Source of the DNA: Microbacterium sp.
Lineage (GTDB): Bacteria > Actinomycetota > Actinomycetes > Actinomycetales > Microbacteriaceae
DNA length: 10,786 nt
Direction of reading: 5' to 3'
Assembly: GCA_031286555.1 (NCBI GenBank)
Contig: JAITUD010000036.1
Coordinates: 1-10,786, forward strand
A program made the position numbers and the translations under genes. This document shows positions 7,012 to 10,786 of the stretch, one piece after another; the first letter of the stretch is position 1; the number at the start of each line of letters is the position of its first letter. The notes below the pieces were generated by a model. The model did no database searches, was not told the DNA's origin, and worked only from the letters and a program-made list of their open reading frames with translations.

Positions 7012-8343
7012 TCAGCGGTCGCCGAGGATGCGGCGGATGCGCTCCAGTCTGGCGGCGATATCGCGTTCCGCGCCGAGCGGCTTGGGTTCGTAGTAGCGAC
7101 GCCCGTCGAGCTCGTCCGGCAGGTACTGCTGCGGCAGCACACCGGCATCGGCGTCGTGAGGGTAGCGGTAGCCCTTGCCGTGCCCGAGCCGCTTGGCGCC
7201 CGGGTAGTGCGCGTCGCGCAGATGCAGCGGTACCCTGCCGAACCCGCCGGAGCGGACGTCGGCGATGGCCTGGTCGATTCCGACGTAGGCCGCGTTCGAT
7301 TTCGCCGTCGTCGCCAGGTAGACGGTGGCCTCGGCGAGCGGGATGCGCCCCTCCGGCATCCCGATGAAGGCAACGGCGTCGGCGGCGGCAGTCGCGATGA
7401 CCAGCCCTTGCGGGTCGGCGAGCCCGACGTCCTCCGATGCCGAGATCACCAGACGGCGGGCGATGAAACGGGGGTCCTCCCCTGCCTCGATCATGCGGGC
7501 GAGGTAGTGCAGCGCAGCATCCGGATCCGACCCGCGGATCGACTTGATGAACGCGCTGATCACGTCGTAGTGCTCGTCGCCCTGCCGGTCGTAGCGCAGC
7601 AGCGCCTTGTCGACCGCCTGCGCGACGTCGTCGTCGGTGACCTCGGGAACGGCGCCTTCCTCGGCGTTCGAGAGCGCCACCGCGGACGCGGCCTCGAGCC
7701 CGGTGAGCGCGCGGCGGCCATCACCGGAGGCCAGTCGGATCAGCGCTGCCCGGGCGCCGGGCTGCATCGCCACCGTGCCGTTCAGACCGCGGGCATCCGT
7801 CACCGCCCTGTCGATCAGCAGGCCGATGTCGTCGTCGGTGAGCGGCTGCAGCGTGAGCAGCAGCGACCGCGAGAGCAGCGGCGAGATGACGGAGAACGAC
7901 GGATTCTCGGTGGTCGCCGCGATGAGGATGACCCAGCCGTTCTCCACCCCGGGGAGCAGGGCGTCCTGCTGAGCCTTGGTGAAGCGGTGGATCTCGTCCA
8001 GGAAGAGGATCGTCGTCTGGCCGTAGAGGTCGCGCTGGGTCACGGCCTCCTGCATCACCTCGCGCACGTCCTTCACACCGGCGGTGATCGCGGAGAGCTC
8101 CACGAACCGGCGCCCGGACGAGCGCGCGATCGCCTGCGCGAGCGTGGTCTTGCCCGTGCCGGGAGGGCCCCAGAGGATGATCGACACGGCGCCGGGCGCC
8201 GCTGCATCCGGATCCGCCAGCGCGACGATCGGTGAGCCTGGGCGGAGCAGATGCTGCTGGCCTGCCACCTCGTCGAGCGACACCGGTCGCATCCGTACGG
8301 CCAGGGGCGTCCGGCCGGACATCAGGGATGCGGGTGAGCTCAT
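7012..8343 (-). CDS. rarA: Replication-associated recombination protein A (MgsA/RarA AAA+ ATPase)
   Basis: RarA is a homotetrameric AAA+ ATPase related to clamp loaders that acts at stalled replication forks with SSB. The 443-residue product starts MSSPASLMSGRTPLAVRMRP, then VAGQQHLL. Walker A is GPPGTGKTT (59-67), Walker B ILFLDEIHR (112-120, D116/E117), sensor 1 AATTENPSF (142-150), the arginine-finger region LLSRS (R159) and sensor 2 SGDGRRAL (R210/R211). The C-terminal part contains SAFIKSIRGSDPDAALHYLARMI, typical of the RarA tetramerisation and clamp-loader C-terminal domains, and GYRYPHD near the end. Length is normal. The ATG is preceded by GGAGGC, a ribosome-like sequence too close to work conventionally, but the base spacing from TAGCCT fits a leaderless start. 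All key residues are present. Confidence 0.97.
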   Translation of the reverse strand: MSSPASLMSGRTPLAVRMRPVSLDEVAGQQHLLRPGSPIVALADPDAAAPGAVSIILWGPPGTGKTTLAQAIARSSGRRFVELSAITAGVKDVREVMQEAVTQRDLYGQTTILFLDEIHRFTKAQQDALLPGVENGWVILIAATTENPSFSVISPLLSRSLLLTLQPLTDDDIGLLIDRAVTDARGLNGTVAMQPGARAALIRLASGDGRRALTGLEAASAVALSNAEEGAVPEVTDDDVAQAVDKALLRYDRQGDEHYDVISAFIKSIRGSDPDAALHYLARMIEAGEDPRFIARRLVISASEDVGLADPQGLVIATAAADAVAFIGMPEGRIPLAEATVYLATTAKSNAAYVGIDQAIADVRSGGFGRVPLHLRDAHYPGAKRLGHGKGYRYPHDADAGVLPQQYLPDELDGRRYYEPKPLGAERDIAARLERIRRILGDR

Positions 8344-8355
8344 GCCTCCAGGCTA
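8341..8355 (-). promoter_or_regulatory. Leaderless -10 element for rarA
   Basis: TAGCCT (8355-8350, minus strand) is followed by GGAGGC and the ATG, so +1 would be the A of ATG. GGAGG ends only one base before the ATG, too near for normal Shine-Dalgarno use. No -35 match is visible. The promoter is divergent from the one at 8394-8399. Confidence 0.55.
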
Positions 8356-8393
8356 ATGCGGGCAGCGGACACGGCCGGCCGCCTCGCCACCGG

Positions 8394-8399
8394 TAGGCT
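8394..8399 (+). promoter_or_regulatory. -10 hexamer for the 95-aa membrane protein gene
   Basis: TAGGCT fits TANNNT and would start the transcript near 8406, leaving a leader of about 30 bases with a GGGAGGA ribosome site (8424-8430) five bases before the ATG. No clear -35. It is back to back with the rarA promoter in the 92-base divergent gap. Confidence 0.45.
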
Positions 8400-8435
8400 C
8401 GCTGCAGACCTGTTCCCATCCCCGGGAGGACCCGC

Positions 8436-8723
8436 ATGGCCGGACGCGGCAAGAACGACGCGCAGCACGCTCGACAGCAGGCGGAGCGCGCCCGACGCTA
8501 TGCCGCGCGGACGGCCTGGCACGAGGGCCGTGCACGGCGCCGCGCCCGTGACAACGTCGTCGCTTCCGTCGTCGGCGGACTGCTCGTGGTCGGCGCGGTC
8601 TTCAGCCAGGTGATGCTCGCCCAGGCCGATGCTCCTGCACCGAAGCCGAAGGCGACGCCGACGAGCACGTCCACCCCGGCGCCCGTGATCACGCCGTCCG
8701 CGACGCCGACGCCCTCATCCTGA
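8436..8723 (+). CDS. Small single-pass membrane protein with basic N-terminus and Pro/Thr tail
   Basis: A 95-residue protein: a strongly basic, Ala/Arg-rich cytoplasmic start (about residues 1-39, including RQQAERARRYAARTAWHEGR), one membrane segment (about 41-63, VVASVVGGLLVVGAVFSQVM), then an outer tail rich in Pro, Thr, Ser and Ala (about 66-95). The function is unknown. It resembles, from memory, the N-terminal anchor of membrane-bound cyclophilins (PpiB type) that lie near relA in many actinobacteria: a basic stretch, RRRxRDNVxA, a membrane helix and a Pro/Thr linker. Here the peptidyl-prolyl isomerase domain is absent and the frame ends in a clean TGA. The start is well supported by GGGAGGA at five bases. 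Third-position GC is high and fits a real gene. The next gene begins 69 bases on with its own promoter candidate. Confidence 0.82.
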   Translation: MAGRGKNDAQHARQQAERARRYAARTAWHEGRARRRARDNVVASVVGGLLVVGAVFSQVMLAQADAPAPKPKATPTSTSTPAPVITPSATPTPSS

Positions 8724-8737
8724 GCGCCACCGCATAC

Positions 8738-8743
8738 TAGGCT
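8738..8743 (+). promoter_or_regulatory. -10 hexamer for the DUF349 gene
   Basis: A second TAGGCT, identical to the one at 8394-8399, lies in the 69-base gap. It would give a leader of about 43 bases containing the 10-base palindrome TCCCGCGGGA (8763-8772) just before the AAGGAG ribosome site (8781-8786). Confidence 0.4.
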
Positions 8744-8792
8744 GGTCATCGTCCTTTTCCACTCCCGCGGGAAGCCGCGCAAGGAGATCACC

Positions 8793-10133
8793 GTGTCCGA
8801 GCCGTCGAAGCCGACTCCCCCTGTCCCCGCACCCCCTCGCGTCCCGATGCCGACGCCGCCGAAGCTGGTGGCGAAGCCCGTCGCTCCCGCCGCACCGGTC
8901 TCGTCCGATGCCGCCGAGTGGGGCCGTGTCGTCGAGGACGGCACCGTCGAAGTGCGCGAGGGCGACACCTGGCGCACGGTCGGCCAGTACCCGGACGGCA
9001 CGCCTGACGAGGCACTCGCCTACTTCGTGCGCAAGTACGACGACATCGCCGTCAAGGTGACCACGCTCGAGAAGCGCGTGGAGACCGGTGAGGCATCCGC
9101 TGCCGATCTCTCCAAGCAGGCGAAGCACATCGTCGGCGAGCTGACGGATGCCGCTGCCGTGGGCGACCTCGCAGGGCTCCGCGCCCGCGTCGACGCCCTG
9201 CTCGAGTCGCTCTCCGAGGCGTCCGCGCAGGAGGCGCAGGCCGCCAAGGAGGCCGTCGACGCCGCGATCGTCGAGCGCACCGCCATCGTCGAGGAGGCGG
9301 AGCGGATCGCCGCCCTCGACCTCTCGAAGGTGCAGTGGAAGCAGGTCACCGCCGACATGGCCGCCCTGTTCGACCAGTGGCAGGCGCACCAGCAGACCGG
9401 TCCCCGGCTGCCGAAGGGCACCGCTCAGCAGCTCTGGAAGCGATTCCGCGACGCGCGCTCCACGGTCGACAAGGCGCGTCGCGCCTACTTCTCCGAGCTG
9501 GACGACACGCACCGCACCGCTCGCGACGCCAAGACCCGTCTGGTCGAGCGCGCCGAGGCTCTCGCCCCGCGCGGTGTCGACGGCATCCCCGCCTACCGCG
9601 GGCTGCTCGACGAGTGGAAGGCGGCCGGCCGCGCCGGCCGCAAGGCCGATGACGCTCTCTGGGCGAAGTTCAAGGCCGCAGGCGACGCGCTGTATCAGGC
9701 GCGTGCCGAGCAGGCCGCGGCCGAAGAGGCCGACTCCGCTCCGAAGATCGAGGCGCGCGAGGCTCTGCTGGTCGAGGCCAAGGCCGTCGCAGACGAGTCG
9801 GACATCAAGAAGGCGCGTGCGCTTCTCACCCGCATCCAGCGGCAGTGGGACGAGGTCGGCCGTATCTTCCCGCGCGACAAGGAGCGTGCGCTGGATGACA
9901 GGATGCGCGGTGTCGAGCAGGCCCTCAAGGGCCGCGAGGACGTCGACTGGAAGCGCAACAACCCCGAGACGAAGGCGCGCGCGAACGACATGAGCTCGCA
10001 GCTCGTCGAGGCCATCGAGAAGCTCGAGGCCGAGCTCGCCGCTGCCGAGGCCGCAGGCAATGCGAAGGCCGCGAAGGATGCGAAGGACGCCCTCGAGGCC
10101 CGTCGCGCCTGGCTGAACGCCCTCGGCGGCTGA
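8793..10133 (+). CDS. DUF349 domain-containing coiled-coil protein
   Basis: A 446-residue, mostly helical cytoplasmic protein. The N-terminus is Pro-rich and probably disordered (about 1-38), followed by a short conserved-looking block (AAEWGRVVEDGTVEVREGDTW, about 40-60, and VGQYPDGTPDEALAYFVRKYDDI). Then come three Trp/Phe-patterned helical repeats of the DUF349 type: about 182-235 (W182, LWKRFRDARSTVDKARRAYF), about 268-305 (LLDEWKAAGRAGRKADDALW then AKFKAAGDALY) and about 338-380 (ARALLTRIQRQWDEVGRI). A final coiled coil (about 400-440, EAIEKLEAELAAAEAAGNAK) ends the protein. DUF349 proteins have no established biochemical role that I can name with confidence. GTG start, chosen for AAGGAG (8781-8786) six bases upstream. 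No internal membrane segment or catalytic motif. A strong terminator follows after 17 bases. Its place beside relA and rarA is usual for this group of organisms. Confidence 0.93.
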   Translation: MSEPSKPTPPVPAPPRVPMPTPPKLVAKPVAPAAPVSSDAAEWGRVVEDGTVEVREGDTWRTVGQYPDGTPDEALAYFVRKYDDIAVKVTTLEKRVETGEASAADLSKQAKHIVGELTDAAAVGDLAGLRARVDALLESLSEASAQEAQAAKEAVDAAIVERTAIVEEAERIAALDLSKVQWKQVTADMAALFDQWQAHQQTGPRLPKGTAQQLWKRFRDARSTVDKARRAYFSELDDTHRTARDAKTRLVERAEALAPRGVDGIPAYRGLLDEWKAAGRAGRKADDALWAKFKAAGDALYQARAEQAAAEEADSAPKIEAREALLVEAKAVADESDIKKARALLTRIQRQWDEVGRIFPRDKERALDDRMRGVEQALKGREDVDWKRNNPETKARANDMSSQLVEAIEKLEAELAAAEAAGNAKAAKDAKDALEARRAWLNALGG

Positions 10134-10142
10134 GCCCGCACG

Positions 10143-10151
10143 TTATCCACA
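10143..10151 (+). other. Single perfect DnaA-box-like 9-mer
   Basis: TTATCCACA matches the DnaA-box consensus TTATNCACA. It is the only copy I noticed, in the gap after the DUF349 gene, overlapping the first base of the terminator. One copy is not an origin; it may be a DnaA-titrating or regulatory site or chance. Confidence 0.35.
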
Positions 10152-10196
10152 GTCCGATGCCGGCGTCCCCTGTTGCGGGGGCGCCGGCATCAGACT
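10151..10196 (+). terminator. Large hairpin terminating the DUF349 gene
   Basis: GATGCCGGCGTCCCC (10156-10170) pairs with GGGGGCGCCGGCATC (10177-10191), 15 bp with one G-T pair and a 6-base loop. After one mismatch (C10155/A10192) AGTC (10151-10154) pairs with GACT (10193-10196), giving 19 pairs. It starts 17 bases after the DUF349 stop. No U-tract follows. The right arm ends only six bases before the next gene's GTG. Confidence 0.8.
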
Positions 10197-10205
10197 GTCA
10201 GGGTG
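10191..10205 (+). promoter_or_regulatory. Possible leaderless -10-like element for the AbiEi-like gene
   Basis: CAGACT (10191-10196) lies exactly six bases before the GTG, the spacing seen at the three leaderless starts on the other strand, but its first base is C rather than T. No ribosome site precedes the GTG. The hexamer is inside the outer stem of the terminator. Confidence 0.3.
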
Positions 10206-10763
10206 CATCCGATCCTCATCTACTCCCCCGGTGACAGGCTCAGCCTGGCCGAGCTGGGTGCCGCGCGCCTGGACGGGCACGTGGTCGAGATCGGCGATGC
10301 GTACCTTCCGGCCGACACGGTCGAGACCCCCGAGGCTCGTGCACTCTCGCTCGGGGCCGTGATCCCGCCGGGCGGTGCGCTGTGCGGGCCGACCGCCGCC
10401 TGGGTGCACGGCGCCGGCGATCAGCCGCCGGCGCGTCATCACGTGTGCAGAGCGGATGCCGCAGCCGCGCGGCTGCGCCCTGGCGCACGGACCGTGACGC
10501 ACGAGGCGGCGCTGGAGCCCGATCAGGTCATCCGCCTCGCCGGCATCCCGGTCGCCTCGATCGAGGTCGTCGCGACGACGCTGGCGTTCGCCTCCCACCG
10601 GGATGCCGAGAGTGCGCACTGGCTGCGCGCACTCGTCGAGGTCTTCCCCGCTCTGGCGGCCCTCACTCGCGACACCATCCGCGCGCGCTCGCGCGCACCG
10701 GGCAAGCGCGCCGCCGTCGAGCTTCTGGAGCGACTGATCGATCAGGAGGTCGTGACGCGGTAG
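10203..10763 (+). CDS. AbiEi-antitoxin-like protein, orphan
   Basis: A 186-residue protein from the GTG. The N-terminal part (VHPILIYSPGDRLSLAELG to about residue 55) looks like the small winged-helix-like start of AbiEi-family proteins. It is followed by ALCGPTAAWVHGAG (about 59-72), the hallmark block of actinobacterial AbiEi/DUF559-type proteins, then an Arg-rich stretch and LAGIPVASIEVVATTLAFA (about 113-131). AbiEi is the antitoxin and autorepressor of type IV toxin-antitoxin systems, but no AbiEii nucleotidyltransferase toxin is next to it: the next gene is on the other strand, overlapping this stop by 22 bases. Such solitary copies are common in actinobacteria and their role is unknown. 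A longer reading from a TTG at 10173 would start in the loop of the terminator hairpin and is unlikely. The family call is from memory of motifs, with no catalytic residue to confirm it. Confidence 0.7.
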   Translation: MHPILIYSPGDRLSLAELGAARLDGHVVEIGDAYLPADTVETPEARALSLGAVIPPGGALCGPTAAWVHGAGDQPPARHHVCRADAAAARLRPGARTVTHEAALEPDQVIRLAGIPVASIEVVATTLAFASHRDAESAHWLRALVEVFPALAALTRDTIRARSRAPGKRAAVELLERLIDQEVVTR

Positions 10764-10786
10764 ACGTCGTACACCGCGTCGATGCG
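10742..10786 (-). CDS. relA: Probable RelA/SpoT bifunctional (p)ppGpp synthetase/hydrolase, last 14 codons (partial)
   Basis: Reading the minus strand from the right edge gives RIDAVYDVYRVTTS and a TGA (10744-10742). The RxxxVYDVYRVT ending is what I expect at the end of the C-terminal ACT domain of actinobacterial Rel proteins, and relA commonly neighbours this set of genes. Only 45 bases are present, so the call rests on a short match and on context. The gene converges on, and overlaps by 22 bases, the AbiEi-like gene. Confidence 0.6.
   Translation of the reverse strand, partial: RIDAVYDVYRVTTS

Noticed and set aside
6097..8235. 712-codon open frame on the plus strand
   Set aside because: It runs antisense across the acyltransferase and rarA genes, is full of His/Arg/Gln/Asp low-complexity sequence, and has no start signal.
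9621..9641. Perfect 9-bp inverted repeat GCGGCCGGC/GCCGGCCGC with 3-base centre
   Set aside because: It lies inside the DUF349 gene and encodes an Ala/Gly/Arg run; such palindromes arise readily from GGC/GCC codons.
10143..10151. Replication origin
   Set aside because: Only one DnaA-box-like 9-mer was noticed, with no AT-rich unwinding region and no dnaA/dnaN genes nearby.
10173..10202. TTG start giving a 196-residue version of the AbiEi-like protein
   Set aside because: The TTG lies in the loop of the terminator hairpin, and the added residues are encoded by its right arm. The GTG at 10203 gives a natural N-terminus.

Overview
The window looks like an ordinary core-genome segment of a high-GC actinobacterium, most likely a member of the Microbacteriaceae and plausibly Microbacterium. 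The reasons are the very high GC content, the dominance of G/C-ending codons, GTG starts, TANNNT promoters placed for leaderless transcription, protein sequences (RpsD, AlaS, RuvX) of the kind found in that family, and a recognisable gene neighbourhood (relA / DUF349 / small membrane protein / rarA / acyltransferase / rpsD / alaS / ruvX / mltG). The genus is an inference from memory and was not searched.

Layout. From the left edge to 8343 everything is on the minus strand. In transcription order (right to left) this half carries rarA (8343-7012), an acyltransferase-3 family membrane protein (6996-5701), rpsD (5546-4917), a 63-residue membrane protein (4852-4661), alaS (4596-1936), ruvX (1939-1466) and the first 487 codons of mltG (1463 to the edge). 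From 8436 to 10763 genes are on the plus strand: a 95-residue single-pass membrane protein, a 446-residue DUF349 coiled-coil protein and an orphan AbiEi-antitoxin-like protein. The last 45 bases hold the 3' end of a minus-strand gene whose 14-residue tail fits the C-terminus of RelA/SpoT. It overlaps the AbiEi-like gene tail to tail by 22 bases.

Transcription units. A divergent promoter region (8344-8435) separates rarA from the plus-strand genes. A strong hairpin (4867-4902) ends rpsD and abuts the promoter of the 63-aa gene-alaS-ruvX-mltG operon, whose last three genes are tightly packed (alaS/ruvX overlap by 4 bases, ruvX/mltG gap of 2 bases). A second strong hairpin (10151-10196) follows the DUF349 gene and runs into the start of the AbiEi-like gene. 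Three minus-strand genes (63-aa gene, acyltransferase, rarA) each have a TANNNT hexamer exactly six bases before the start codon, the geometry of leaderless mRNA.

Function. The operon joins alanyl-tRNA charging (alaS), 16S rRNA 5'-end processing (ruvX) and termination of glycan-strand growth (mltG). RpsD, RarA and the RelA tail add ribosome assembly, replication-fork maintenance and the stringent response. I see no CRISPR array, insertion sequence, prophage, tRNA, rRNA or biosynthetic cluster, and no convincing new multi-gene system. The items most worth a second look are the compact terminator-promoter-start junctions, the long Ala/Gln-repeat cytoplasmic arm of MltG, the 95-aa protein that resembles the anchor of a membrane cyclophilin without its enzyme domain, the orphan AbiEi-like gene overlapping relA, and a strongly over-represented GCATCC/GGATGC hexamer. 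No gap between genes exceeds 300 bases; the longest (5547-5700) is described under its own entries.
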